From positions 759,532 to 823,531 of the forward strand of contig CP036272.1 of assembly GCA_007745635.1 (NCBI GenBank): 64,000 nt of DNA. The letters are read 5' to 3'. This DNA comes from Stieleria bergensis (GTDB lineage: Bacteria; Planctomycetota; Planctomycetia; Pirellulales; Pirellulaceae). Shown here in pieces: positions 54,078 through 63,421 of this stretch. How positions within the stretch are numbered: position 1 is the first letter of the stretch; the number at the start of each line of letters is the position of its first letter. Position numbers and translations under genes: made by a program. The notes under the pieces are model-generated. The model ran no database searches and had not been told where the DNA came from. It worked only from the letters and a program-made list of their open reading frames with translations.

Positions 54078-56708
54078 ATGGGATTCACATCGTTATCTGA
54101 AACCGTTTTACGGGGACGGGAGATGCTGCGCGAAGGCCGCGAGCGTTGCCGTCGCCTTCAGGAGGCTGGGTCACGTGGATCGCAAATGTCGACCCTGGTC
54201 AGCGATCTTTATGACGATCTGGTCCTGCTGGTCTGGAACCAAGCCTGCCAGGAGCATTTTGGTGGCAAAGTCCCCAGCGGGTTAGCACTGGTCGCACACG
54301 GCGGCTTTGGGCGTCGTGATTTGGCGCCGTTCTCTGATGCGGATCTCATGCTGATTGTCAGTGCGCGAGCGACCGCCGATGGTGAACGCGTCGCGCAATC
54401 GCTGTCTCGAGACTTGGTCGACATCGGACTGGAGGTTGGATTCTCTATGCGCAGGCCAGGTGAAGCCTGTGCCCTCTCTTGGTCGGATCCCGTGATCTTC
54501 ACTTCACTGACCGAGTCACGGTTTCTTGCCGGCAGCTTGAAAATCTTCAGCAGCTTCTTCGAATCACTTCGTCATGGAGCACGTCGTCGAAGTGGTCCAT
54601 TGATTCGTAGTCTGATGGCGGCCCGACGCGAAGAGAAACTGCGTTGGGGCGACACCAGTCATCTCCTGACCCCGAATATCAAGAAGTCGCGCGGCGGCCT
54701 GCGTGATATTCAAATGATGCGTTGGATCGGTTTTGCCAGGTACGGTGAAGTTGATTTGGAGCGATTGTTAAAACTGGGCGCACTGAGTGAAGAAGATTAT
54801 CGCGAGATTCGACGCTGCTACGAATTCTTGATTCGTCTGCGCAATGAACTGCATGTCCGCGAAAATCGAGCCCAAGATGTGTTGGATCGACCGACGCAGA
54901 TGGTGATTGCCGAGGCCTGGAGTTACCCAGGCGGTGAAGGCATGCTGCCTGTCGAAGCCTTCATGCAGGAATACTTCGATGTCAGTCGCTCGGTGCGATA
55001 CATTGCCAGATTCTTTGCCGATGATCATCGCCCTCGCCCGATCTTCGCTCGAGTGATGGAAACCTTGCGCGCCAAACGCATCGGCCAGGGCATGATGATG
55101 GGCCCAGAACATGTTTGGGTCGAAGCTCACGCGCTGCCAGAGTTTGTCAGCAGTTTGCCTAGAGTGCTGCGATTGATGAGCCTGGCAAACCTGCATGGTA
55201 AGCGGATCCAGCACCATACCTGGCAGGCGATCCGCACGGCCATGCAGCAGCGCAAGCCGGAGGCGCCAGATGCGGAATCCGTGGGGGCGTTTTTATCGCT
55301 GCTCAGCAAGCGAACGCGATTGGCTCCGCTGCTGCGGCGACTGCATGAGCTAAGGGTCATTGAACAGCTGATTCCCGAGTTCAAGCATTGTCGTGGTTTG
55401 CTGCAGTTTAATGCCTACCACAAGTACACCGTCGACGCGCACAGCATTCGAGCGGTTGAGGCCGTGACTGAGTTTGCTGATGATCAGTCGGCCATGGGAC
55501 GTCGTTATCGACGTTTGAAAGATAAAACTCTGTTGCACTTGGCGCTGTTGATTCACGACATTGGCAAAGGCTTTGAAGAAGACCACAGTGTTGTTGGTGC
55601 GCGGATGGCACGCGCGATCGGTGAACGATTTGAACTCGATCACCGCAGTATCGAGATCCTGGAATGGCTCGTGCTCAAGCACCTGGCAGCCAACACCGTT
55701 GCCTTTCGTCATGATTTAAGTGATCCCACCATCTTGCTGGACTTTGCCAAAGAAGTAGGGTCGATCCGTCGCCTGGAACTGCTGATGGTTCATAGCGTGG
55801 CGGATTTGGCTGCCGTGGGGCCCGGAGTGTTGACGGACTGGAAGCTCAAGTTGATGGAAGACTTGTATCTGCGGACCCGGCGTTACTTTGAAATGGGTGA
55901 CATCTACGCCGATCAAGAATCATTAACCCAGGACATTTGCCAGCAAGTGGCGTTGCATCTGCCACCGGCCGAAGAGGCTGCCACGGCACATCGCATCTTG
56001 TATCAATGTCCACTTTCGCTGCTGCGTCGCGAACGGCCAGAGGATCTTGCAGAGCAGCTGTTGAACATCGCGAAGCAGTTGGATCAGGGCGCGACGTCGG
56101 TCTGCTATTTCCACTTTGATCCGATTACCTCTGCGATTCGCTACGTCGTGATCCACCGACCCTCTGGACGGCAGGTCGGTGTCTTTGCTCGCATGGTGGG
56201 CTCTTTCATGGCTTGCGGGATTGATATTCTGCGCGCCGAGATCATGTCGGTTGGAGATCTGTTGTGGGATGAGTTCTGGGTTTCAGACCCCGATCATCCT
56301 GATCAGCCTCCACCAGAGCGAATCGCCAAAGTGATTGCGCTGGTGGAGAAAATGCTTGCCGATCCAGCCGCACCCTTGCCCGAACGAAGACGTACTTGGT
56401 CCGTTGGCAAACAGAAGGACAGCCCCGAAGTTCATGTGCTGCCAACGAAGGTTGTCTTTGACAACGAGACGCTGGATCGTTACACAATCCTGTCTGTGTT
56501 CGCCTATGACGAATCCGGGTTCTTGTACCGCATCGCATCCAGCTTGGCCGACCTTGACGTCGACTTGCATTTTGCCAAGATCGATACGCACCTGGATCAG
56601 GTTGCTGATGTCTTCTATGTGACCGAAGAGAACGGTCAACAGATCAGCCGTCCGCAGCGTCAAGAACAGATTCGCGAAGGATTGTTGAACGCCTTGACCG
56701 GCAAGTAA
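54078..56708 (+). CDS. glnD: [Protein-PII] uridylyltransferase / uridylyl-removing enzyme
   Basis: An 876-residue bifunctional enzyme that uridylylates and deuridylylates PII in response to glutamine. Domains in order: nucleotidyltransferase with GGFGRRDLAPFSDADLML (about 75-92); linker helices with KKSRGGLRDIQMMRWIGFARYGEVDL; HD domain near 490 (LHLALLIHDIGKGFEEDHS); and two ACT domains (about 700-780 and 800-876, YTILSVFAYDESGFLYRIAS). The length matches GlnD. The catalytic Asp pair in FSDADLM is intact. It lies 74 bases after glnB, making a sensor-enzyme/target pair. Confidence 0.96.
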   Translation: MGFTSLSETVLRGREMLREGRERCRRLQEAGSRGSQMSTLVSDLYDDLVLLVWNQACQEHFGGKVPSGLALVAHGGFGRRDLAPFSDADLMLIVSARATADGERVAQSLSRDLVDIGLEVGFSMRRPGEACALSWSDPVIFTSLTESRFLAGSLKIFSSFFESLRHGARRRSGPLIRSLMAARREEKLRWGDTSHLLTPNIKKSRGGLRDIQMMRWIGFARYGEVDLERLLKLGALSEEDYREIRRCYEFLIRLRNELHVRENRAQDVLDRPTQMVIAEAWSYPGGEGMLPVEAFMQEYFDVSRSVRYIARFFADDHRPRPIFARVMETLRAKRIGQGMMMGPEHVWVEAHALPEFVSSLPRVLRLMSLANLHGKRIQHHTWQAIRTAMQQRKPEAPDAESVGAFLSLLSKRTRLAPLLRRLHELRVIEQLIPEFKHCRGLLQFNAYHKYTVDAHSIRAVEAVTEFADDQSAMGRRYRRLKDKTLLHLALLIHDIGKGFEEDHSVVGARMARAIGERFELDHRSIEILEWLVLKHLAANTVAFRHDLSDPTILLDFAKEVGSIRRLELLMVHSVADLAAVGPGVLTDWKLKLMEDLYLRTRRYFEMGDIYADQESLTQDICQQVALHLPPAEEAATAHRILYQCPLSLLRRERPEDLAEQLLNIAKQLDQGATSVCYFHFDPITSAIRYVVIHRPSGRQVGVFARMVGSFMACGIDILRAEIMSVGDLLWDEFWVSDPDHPDQPPPERIAKVIALVEKMLADPAAPLPERRRTWSVGKQKDSPEVHVLPTKVVFDNETLDRYTILSVFAYDESGFLYRIASSLADLDVDLHFAKIDTHLDQVADVFYVTEENGQQISRPQRQEQIREGLLNALTGK

Positions 56709-57090
56709 CCTGTCTCTCTGCAAACGCGAAGCTTCCGTGGGATTGGTCTCTCGTTCCACGCCCTTGTGACTTTTCGGCTTGGCTGGCCTGCGCAGGCGTG
56801 GCAAGCTTTGCTGACTTGCACGCTTATTCGGCTTGCCAGCTGATCGTTCTGCCGATGAAACATGTCATGCAAAACACTCCACTTGCAACGACTGACGAAA
56901 CCCTGGTTGTCGAAACGGAAACGCCAGCATCGTCTGCGAAAAACACTTGGGAATTCATGTGGGGAATTTGCACTTCGTCCCTGGCGCGTCAACACTATTA
57001 GTAACGAGTCGGACAAGTATGGATACTGCCACCGCCATCTGGGATTGTGTTCATGCAGTGTTCCCACACCCTCTTTAGCAAATCACATGG
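56709..57090. other. Spacer between glnD and the Cys/His-rich protein
   Basis: 382 bases; no repeat, terminator with T-tract or gene recognised. Confidence 0.45.
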
Positions 57091-57756
57091 ATGTTTCTCA
57101 TGCGTATTTCAAGCCTCCTTGCCTTGGCACTGGCAGCAATGGCGCTGCTGATTGCCAGCCCAGCCACTCAAGCTGATTATGATTTCAGCGCGTTGTTGGC
57201 CGACGTCGACTTTAAAGACGAAGCAAAGCCCGCCCCCGTGAAGCCTCAAGACGGCTTCAACTTACCTCCTGCGACCCAGGTGCCCGCCAATCAGCCATTG
57301 GCCTTTCCCGAGCTGCCAGTCGCCAAAATCGACCAAGCCGCTGATCAGGTTGAAGCAGTTGCTCCACAACCGATTGCCGATCATGAGCACGTTGCTACAG
57401 ATCATGTTGCCACACCGCACGCAGCGCCCTGCAACAGCTGTGGACATCAACACATCGGAATCTGTGAGCGAATTGGCGCTCAGGTTCATGGCCGTATTCA
57501 GCACGTCGGTTGCCAAACCTACTCCGTTCCACGCCTGCCAGTGAGCACGTTCTACCAAAACTGGCGCAGCAACGCGTGCAACGTGCACGTCTGGGACGGC
57601 TTTCACAACCACTGCCCATCCAAGCTCGACATGTCGATCCGTCACCTGGGCCCTTGCCACTGCGGAAAATGCCGTGGCGGTTGTGGAACATGTGACAAAG
57701 GCTGTGCATCAACTCCTTGCGACGCCCCAGCTTGCGACGCTCAGCCAGCCAGCTGA
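57091..57756 (+). CDS. Secreted Cys/His-rich protein of unknown function
   Basis: About 221 residues (ATG 57091 or 57100). The signal peptide MRISSLLALALAAMALLIAS is cut near TQADY. The C-terminal 120 residues are rich in Cys and His: PCNSCGHQHIGICERIGA, HVGCQTYSVPRLPV, HNHCPSKLDMSIRHLGPCHCGKCRGGCGTCDKGC and a DAPACDAQPAS tail. The pairing of CxxCxxxC motifs with His suggests metal binding or disulfide-rich structure, but no family is recognised. The middle region is acidic and Val/Ala/Pro-rich. A strong terminator follows at 58011-58046. Confidence 0.75.
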   Translation: MFLMRISSLLALALAAMALLIASPATQADYDFSALLADVDFKDEAKPAPVKPQDGFNLPPATQVPANQPLAFPELPVAKIDQAADQVEAVAPQPIADHEHVATDHVATPHAAPCNSCGHQHIGICERIGAQVHGRIQHVGCQTYSVPRLPVSTFYQNWRSNACNVHVWDGFHNHCPSKLDMSIRHLGPCHCGKCRGGCGTCDKGCASTPCDAPACDAQPAS

Positions 57757-58010
57757 ACGCCATGCATTTGAACCGGTGATCTGATTGACCTTCCGAGTCA
57801 GTGCGGTCACCGTGCGGGAGCCAGAGTCGTGATGGCTTGACGCCCCACCAACCTTCAACGCGGCCCGACACCTGTCCGACCGTTTTCTCTCCCTTGACAT
57901 CGTTGTTCGAAGAGCCGTTTCAGTAGCCCCTGCTGCTGTGTTGGATTCGCGTTTTTCGAACATCTTGCCGGAACGTGTTGATTTGCGGGATCCTATCCCG
58001 CTGCAAAATC

Positions 58011-58046
58011 AAGGCCGTCTCACAGCCATGTGAGACGGCCTTTTTG
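58011..58046 (+). terminator. Strong rho-independent terminator
   Basis: GGCCGTCTCAC (58013-58023) pairs with GTGAGACGGCC (58030-58040) around AGCCAT, followed by TTTTT. It ends the Cys/His-rich gene transcript. Confidence 0.9.
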
Positions 58047-58120
58047 TTTGGCATGCCGCCTTCATGTGGCAACCGGCGATCGCTAGCACGCTTTAGGTTG
58101 TTGACTGGCTGGCAGCCGGT

Positions 58121-58192
58121 TCGTCAGGTCATGGCTAGGTCGTCAGGTCATGGCTAGGTCGTCAGGTCATGGCTAGGTCGTCAGGTCATGGC
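58121..58192. repeat. 19-bp minisatellite (3.8 units)
   Basis: TCGTCAGGTCATGGCTAGG occurs at 58121, 58140 and 58159, with a partial fourth unit ending at 58192. Copies are identical. Confidence 0.95.
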
Positions 58193-58456
58193 AGCTCAGG
58201 CGGTCCTGGCGGATGGCAATAGCCCCCAGCGGTGGAGGGTTGTGCGGTGTAGGCACTTAGGGGCTTTTGCTAGCAAATATTCCGAATCCGCGGAAAAAAC
58301 ATTTGGTTCTACGGAAACAGCTAGAGCGTCAGCGATGTTGATGCCGATACTCCTTGTACCATGGATTGGGAGGGTGGAACGATCGGTGCCTATCGTTCCA
58401 GCACTGATGGGCCATGGTGAGGCAGGGAGGGCTTCACCATGGCCCTTCTCCTATCC

Positions 58457-58481
58457 AGGCGGCCTAAGGCCGCCTTTTTTT
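58457..58481 (+). terminator. Rho-independent terminator of candidate RNA
   Basis: AGGCGGCC (58457-58464) and GGCCGCCT (58468-58475) with a TAA loop, followed by seven T. Confidence 0.85.
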
Positions 58482-58597
58482 ATGCGCCAATCAAAGTGGT
58501 CTAGCACCACGGTTTCTATCCCGCGTCGATTCTGACAGTGGGGTGCATGGCGGTGGATCTCGAGTTGGTCATCGGGAGTTGGTCATCGGGATTTGGT

Positions 58598-59013
58598 AAC
58601 CACGAAGGACACGAAGAGCACGAAGGATGGGAGTAAGGGATTCGTGTTCTGACTGTCTTGTCTTCGTGGTTTCCTTTTCTCCTGGCCGACTGGTGGTGTG
58701 TAGCATGCCGAGCTACGCCAGCTAAGCGAATCCTGCGACGCAGCTATGGTTTGATTGATCGGACGGCGGGAGTTGATTCTGGGATTCCATGATGCCGTTG
58801 CTGTCAGCTGGGAGTTAGTAACCACGAAGGATGGGCTCAAGCGATTGGTGATCTGATTGTCTCGTCTTCGTGCTCTTCGTGTCCTTCGTGGTTTCCTTTT
58901 CTCCTAGCCGACTGGTATTGTGTAGAATGCCGAGCCACGCCAGCTAAGCCAATCCTGCGACGCAGCTTTGATTTGATTGATCAGACGGCGGGGGTTGACT
59001 CTGACATTTCACG
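58598..59013. repeat. Tandem foldback (inverted-arm) repeats
   Basis: Copy A starts at 58598 and copy B at 58820; each runs about 195 bases and they are roughly 80 percent identical by eye. Copy A keeps the full left arm AACCACGAAGGACACGAAG (to 58627) and a shortened right arm (58661-58672). Copy B keeps a shortened left arm (58820-58832) and the full right arm (58865-58893), which is the reverse complement of the left arm. The flanks share CTAAGCSAATCCTGCGACG and ACGGCGGGRGTTGA. The original unit must have been a long stem-loop. CACGAAGG arms also occur at 2163 and 2511. Confidence 0.85.
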
Positions 59014-59041
59014 CGGTGCTCGCGTCTTCAGCTACAGACGC

Positions 59042-59080
59042 AAAAAAACGCCGGATGCACCATGACTGGTACACCCGGCG
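59042..59080 (-). terminator. Terminator of the DUF1553-DUF1501 operon
   Basis: On the minus strand CGCCGGGTGTACCA and TGGTGCATCCGGCG form a near-perfect stem, with one bulged or mismatched pair, and are followed by TTTTTTT. It lies about 30 bases after the DUF1501 stop. Confidence 0.9.
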
Positions 59081-59109
59081 CGGATGGAGAATCGTTGCGG
59101 CGCTGCTTG

Positions 59110-60414
59110 TTAGCTGAACAGCTGATCAATCACTTGGCCGTCGCGAACAAGCGTGATCGGCCGGCCGGTGCTGCTGTTGTATTCCAGCGTGGGGTCGATG
59201 CCCAAGTTCTTGTAGAAGCTGGCGGCGACGTCGTCTGGCGAGATGCCTTCGTGACGCGGACCTGATGCGGTGTCATCGCTTTCCCCGATGACTTGACCGC
59301 CGTTGACACCACCACCGGCCATCAGCATGAACATACAGCGAGGGTAGTGGTCCCGTCCCCCTTCAGCGGTGCGGGTGTTGATTTTTGGAGTGCGTCCAAA
59401 TTCACCGGTCACGTAGATTGCGGTGGACTCTAGCAAGCCGCGTTGTTCCAGGCCGTTAAGCAGTCCGCTCAGGCCGGCGTCCAGGCGTGGCAGGTTGGTG
59501 TCCTTCAGCTTGGTGAAGTTATCTCGGTGAGTGTCCCAGCCGCCTAATTGAACGGTGACGAACCGGACGCCTGATTCCACCAATCGCAGCGACAACAGGC
59601 AGCTCTGGCCGAAGGAATCTTCGCCGAACTGGCGAGCAAAGCTTTCGGGTTCCTGGCTAATATCGAACGCTTGACGAGCCTTGGGAGAGGTGATCATTGA
59701 GTAAGCTTGATCACCAAAACGATCCAAGCCATCGAGCAACTGATCATTCTTTTCCAGTTCAGAGAAGCGACGATCAAGTTTATTCAGCAGGCTTTGACGG
59801 CGATTGACTTCATCAATGCCCACGCCACCGGGGAGTGAAATGCCACGGACGCTAAATGGACGTCCAAAGCTAGGTTGTCCGTTGGTTTCCAGCGGAGAGT
59901 AGCGAATTCCAAGGAACCCAGGGCCTTGGCTGGCCTTGGGCACTGCGACGGCGTCAGGCACCTCGGTGGGTGATGGCTTCTCTTTGCTCATCACAGCGGC
60001 AAAACTGGGGTACTCCAGTGCTGGGATGGGCTTGGTTCCAGTGTTGACGTACTCGCGACCCAAACGGTGTGCCGCCAAGGTGTGACTGACACCGCGAAGA
60101 ATCGCAAACTTGTCCATGCAGCCCGCCAGTTTAGGCAAGTGCTCTGAAATCTGAATTCCAGGAACGTTGGTTGAGATCGGGTTAAAGCTGCCTCGATGGG
60201 TATCAGGCGCGTTAGGTTTGAGGTCAAAGGTGTCCATGTGTGACGGACCCCCGGGAAGTTCAATAAAGATCGCTCGTTCAGCGGCGCCGGGAGCAACTTT
60301 ACCAGCGGCATGTAGCTTGTTGTAGCCAGCCAGGGTCAGACCGCCGATTGACAGCGTGCCGAGTTTCAACATGTCACGTCGTCGAACGCCATCGCAGGTT
60401 TGATGCAGTTTCAT
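59110..60414 (-). CDS. DUF1501 (sulfatase-fold) Tat-exported protein
   Basis: A 434-residue protein. The N-terminus carries a twin-arginine-type leader, CDGVRRRDMLKLGTLSIGGLTLAG, so export by Tat is likely. The DUF1501 core follows: AERAIFIELPGGPSHMDTFDLKPNAPDTHRG, VRFVTVQLGGWDTHRDNF and YVTGEFGRTPKINTRTAEGGRDHYP. DUF1501 proteins belong to the alkaline phosphatase/sulfatase fold, are very numerous in Planctomycetes, and are typically paired with a DUF1549/DUF1553 protein, as here (100 bases upstream). The biochemical role is unknown. ATG 60414 is preferred to 60462, because it begins directly at the Tat leader. Confidence 0.92.
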   Translation of the reverse strand: MKLHQTCDGVRRRDMLKLGTLSIGGLTLAGYNKLHAAGKVAPGAAERAIFIELPGGPSHMDTFDLKPNAPDTHRGSFNPISTNVPGIQISEHLPKLAGCMDKFAILRGVSHTLAAHRLGREYVNTGTKPIPALEYPSFAAVMSKEKPSPTEVPDAVAVPKASQGPGFLGIRYSPLETNGQPSFGRPFSVRGISLPGGVGIDEVNRRQSLLNKLDRRFSELEKNDQLLDGLDRFGDQAYSMITSPKARQAFDISQEPESFARQFGEDSFGQSCLLSLRLVESGVRFVTVQLGGWDTHRDNFTKLKDTNLPRLDAGLSGLLNGLEQRGLLESTAIYVTGEFGRTPKINTRTAEGGRDHYPRCMFMLMAGGGVNGGQVIGESDDTASGPRHEGISPDDVAASFYKNLGIDPTLEYNSSTGRPITLVRDGQVIDQLFS

Positions 60415-60514
60415 CGTCTCGATCCAAAGAATAAAAAATAAGCGGTTGAGAATGTTGTGCAAATCAGCCGCCGGCAGTGCTAGCGGCTGTTGGTTGAATC
60501 AGGGGATTGGCAGG

Positions 60515-63358
60515 TCAGTGGCTGATGATGAACTCTTTCGTGTTCACCAACGCCCAAACCAAACCTTCGATGCCCTTTGCTGGCGAGTCCGATTCACGAA
60601 TGTAGTCGACAGCAATGTCCACTTCTTCGTCGTCGGGATAGCGGCTAAGGGTGCGTAGATAGGTCTCCTGGACCGCGCCTTCGAGTGAGGCAACTTTGCC
60701 GTCGTCCAACGAACCGGAGGAGGACTTTTGAACAAGTTCGGACCAGGATTTGGGATTCTTCAGCAAGTCTTTGAAGCTTGGGACTTCATAGACCTTTGTC
60801 AGTTTGGCGGTCTGTTTGCGATAGGCCAGTTTGGCTCGTTCCATCGCAGGTTCACGACGGCTTTCAGGCAGCTTGGCAAGCTGTTTCGAAAGGCTGGCGA
60901 CTCGCAGGACCACTTGGCGTCGAAGGCCTTCGGCTTGCCGCGTTTGTAGGGCTTGTTGTGAATTACCCGAACCGCTGGGGCCTTGGACTCCCAAGTCCTT
61001 GCAGACCTCCGCGACCCAGCCGTTGCGATCAGCAATCCGTTGGAACATCTCTTGATCGTTTCGCAAATAGATCGACTGCAGCAAGCTCGGTGAGTCACTG
61101 CGGTCGCAATCGCAGTTCGATTCGCGAATGGATTTGCCAAACACTTCCAACGCAAACTGGCTTCCGCCACGAGCTCCGGTGGTTCCGTCAGCGATTGCCA
61201 TGGAGGTCAATTCGCCACGCATCTGCAACGCTTTCTGTGACGATCCCGTGGCCAGCATGACCATGTCATAGACCACTTCAGCTGGCAGGCGACGCGGCAT
61301 GTGACGCGAGAAGTTTTCGACGTCGGCAGCATTGGTCGCATTGGTTTCAGCGCTGCGCTGATAGGTATCGCTGAGCACAATTTCACGATGCAACCACTTC
61401 AGATCAAAGTCATGAGCGATGAACTCGCTCGCCAAGTGATCCAGCAAAGCGGCGTTGCTGGGTGGATTGGCAAGATTCATGTCGTCGGTTGGATTGACGA
61501 TGCCGATCCCGAAGTAATTGTCCCAGACGCGATTGACGATGGCTTTGGCAAAGTAGGGATTCTTTGGATCTCGCAACCAATCCATCAGTGCCGGGCGTGG
61601 ATCTGCGTCCAGTTTCAGTTCCTGTTCGGCACCCAGGATCTTGCCGGTTGGAATGTTCACTGGAGCCAATTTGCGACCTTTGCGTTTGGCTGCGGCACGC
61701 TGTTTCTTTTGCTGGTCGGTCATCCCACGGGTGTTGACGAGCAACTCACCAAAGGGCACAACTTTTCCGTCACGTGCAGCGCTATAGATTTGGCGGCGTA
61801 GTTCACCGTTGTCTAGTTTCTTGCCGCCCGTGATTTTGTCTAACAGCGCCTGGCGCGTGTCGCGGTTTTCGGGTTGAATGATGTTTGCATTGCCTGCACG
61901 GATTGGGGCAAACAGTTTGGCAAAGTCATCAAAGTCTTGTTTCGACCATTGATCGAAGGGGTGTTTGTGGCATTGAGCACATTCGATGCGAACACCCAGG
62001 AAGGTGTAGGCAAAGCCAATGGCGCGATCCTCTGGCTTCTGGAAATTGCGTCTTGCCCAAAAATAGGGCATGCTCTGGCGATCAGCAAACTGATCAAAAT
62101 CACCACTGCAAATCTCGGTCATGTTCTTGCAGAACTGCTCGTAACTTTCACCGGCTTCGGAGGTGTTTGCGTTGACGATGCCTTCGACAATTTTGTCGTA
62201 GGGCAGGTTGTCCTCTAAACGCTTTTGCATCCAAGTGAACCAAAGCTTGCCAGCGACATTGCGCACGGGCAGAACGTTGGTCAGTTGTGCTTCGTTATTG
62301 CCAGTCCAGTCGCTCAGACGAGTGGCCCACCAAGCGGAATAGCCTGGTGATTGAAGGAGTTGTTCAACAAGCGTCTGGCGTTTGTCAGCAGACGCATCAG
62401 CCAAGAACGTTTTCACGGCATCAGCCGATGGCATCATGCCCGTGATATCCAGGGAAACGCGGCGAATGAATTCCGCATCGGTGCATTGTCCGGAGGGAAC
62501 AATGCCAAGTTTGTCGAGTTTCTGTTTGACCAGCTGATCGATCGGTTGCTTGGAAACACGTTTGGCGATCGATTGTTGCTGGTCGCTCAGTTGGGTTGTG
62601 ATTCGCTGGAGAACCGGGACGGGGGTGACGGCGTTGTCGTAATAAACAACCACATGTGTGTCGCCGGTTTCACCCGAAGTCACTAAGCCATTTTCGTCAA
62701 TCTCAGCCACCGCGTCGTTGTTGCTGCTGAAGCGGCACAGGTCAGTGACGTCCTCGGCGCTGCCGTCTTTCCAGTGCGCGATGACTTTCAATTGTGCGGT
62801 TTGCTTGCTTTGAGTGAACTGCATTTCAGCTGGTTCGACCTTCAATGCTTGCAGTTCTTCCAAATCGGTCTTCTCGAACGAGGCTCCTTCCGCAATCCAT
62901 TTGCGAAGCGCTCGATATTGCCAGGAGTCCAAATCCATTCGCTTGCCGCCTTCGTGGTAGTCGGCGTCAATGGGTTTGGCCAGGATCAAGCTTTCGTCGA
63001 TGTCATCGGTGTCCACGCGGCCAGTGTTGTCAGCCAGCAGGGCATCGTGGTCGGTGGCGAAATCGTATCCAAACAAGGAAAGTTGAAAGCCGCCGCGACC
63101 TTGAAAAGAACCATGGCAGGCGCGCCCATTGCAGCCCATGCGGCCCAGCAGCGGCATCACGTGTTTCTGGAAGTTGGGCACTTCCTGGGTGTCCTTGTTG
63201 GCAAACCGGACCGACATTTTTGCTGTCGGTTGGGTTTCACTCGACGAACGATTGGCAACGGGTTCGTTTGGATCGGCATGCAACCAAGGGGCCATGCAGA
63301 AAAACAAAATCGCCGCAATCGCCGACATGAATCGGGATCGTTTGGAGAGATGCTTCAT
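60515..63358 (-). CDS. DUF1549/DUF1553 protein with cytochrome-like CxxCH motifs
   Basis: A 947-residue secreted protein. The signal peptide is MKHLSKRSRFMSAIAAILFFCMAPWLHA. Next come a PSCyt1-like region with CNGRACHGSF, a region with VITAHWKDG-type beta strands, a DUF1549 domain containing ECAQCHKHPFDQWSKQDF, and a C-terminal DUF1553 domain (NRVWDNYFGIGIVNPTDDMNLANPPSN to ALVNTKEFIISH). The CxxCH in AQCHKH and the CxxxCH in RACHGS may bind haem or metal. DUF1549/1553 proteins are planctomycete signatures paired with DUF1501; their role in polymer breakdown is only speculative. Confidence 0.93.
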   Translation of the reverse strand: MKHLSKRSRFMSAIAAILFFCMAPWLHADPNEPVANRSSSETQPTAKMSVRFANKDTQEVPNFQKHVMPLLGRMGCNGRACHGSFQGRGGFQLSLFGYDFATDHDALLADNTGRVDTDDIDESLILAKPIDADYHEGGKRMDLDSWQYRALRKWIAEGASFEKTDLEELQALKVEPAEMQFTQSKQTAQLKVIAHWKDGSAEDVTDLCRFSSNNDAVAEIDENGLVTSGETGDTHVVVYYDNAVTPVPVLQRITTQLSDQQQSIAKRVSKQPIDQLVKQKLDKLGIVPSGQCTDAEFIRRVSLDITGMMPSADAVKTFLADASADKRQTLVEQLLQSPGYSAWWATRLSDWTGNNEAQLTNVLPVRNVAGKLWFTWMQKRLEDNLPYDKIVEGIVNANTSEAGESYEQFCKNMTEICSGDFDQFADRQSMPYFWARRNFQKPEDRAIGFAYTFLGVRIECAQCHKHPFDQWSKQDFDDFAKLFAPIRAGNANIIQPENRDTRQALLDKITGGKKLDNGELRRQIYSAARDGKVVPFGELLVNTRGMTDQQKKQRAAAKRKGRKLAPVNIPTGKILGAEQELKLDADPRPALMDWLRDPKNPYFAKAIVNRVWDNYFGIGIVNPTDDMNLANPPSNAALLDHLASEFIAHDFDLKWLHREIVLSDTYQRSAETNATNAADVENFSRHMPRRLPAEVVYDMVMLATGSSQKALQMRGELTSMAIADGTTGARGGSQFALEVFGKSIRESNCDCDRSDSPSLLQSIYLRNDQEMFQRIADRNGWVAEVCKDLGVQGPSGSGNSQQALQTRQAEGLRRQVVLRVASLSKQLAKLPESRREPAMERAKLAYRKQTAKLTKVYEVPSFKDLLKNPKSWSELVQKSSSGSLDDGKVASLEGAVQETYLRTLSRYPDDEEVDIAVDYIRESDSPAKGIEGLVWALVNTKEFIISH

Positions 63359-63421
63359 CGGTTCGATTCGAAGGTGGGATGACTGGAAGGGGAATTGGGA
63401 AAAGCTACGAAAACAAGACGC

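Larger units (their letters stand above)
58047..58481 (+). ncRNA. Candidate structured RNA between two terminators
   Basis: No protein gene lies between the terminator at 58011-58046 and the strong terminator at 58457-58481. Three consecutive hairpins sit before the end: TGGAACGAT/ATCGTTCCA (58375-58400), a 15-base-pair stem GGGCCATGGTGAGGC with GCTTCACCATGGCCC (58409-58445, one G-T pair), then the terminator AGGCGGCC/GGCCGCCT plus T7. RNase P, tmRNA and SRP RNA hallmark motifs were not found. The 5' end and promoter are not identified, and it could instead be a repeat relic. Confidence 0.4.
57757..59109. other. Gene-free region with two terminators, candidate RNA, minisatellite and foldback repeats
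   Basis: This 1.35 kb stretch has no supportable protein gene. In order it holds a GCGGGAT-CCT-ATCCCGC hairpin (57985-58001), a terminator (58011-58046), a 19-bp minisatellite (58121-58192), three stacked hairpins with a terminator (58375-58481), two foldback repeats (58598-59013) and the terminator of the DUF1501 operon (59042-59080). Confidence 0.7.

Noticed and set aside
58121-58192. Tandem repeats considered as a CRISPR array
   Set aside because: Units are contiguous with no spacers; no cas genes in the window.
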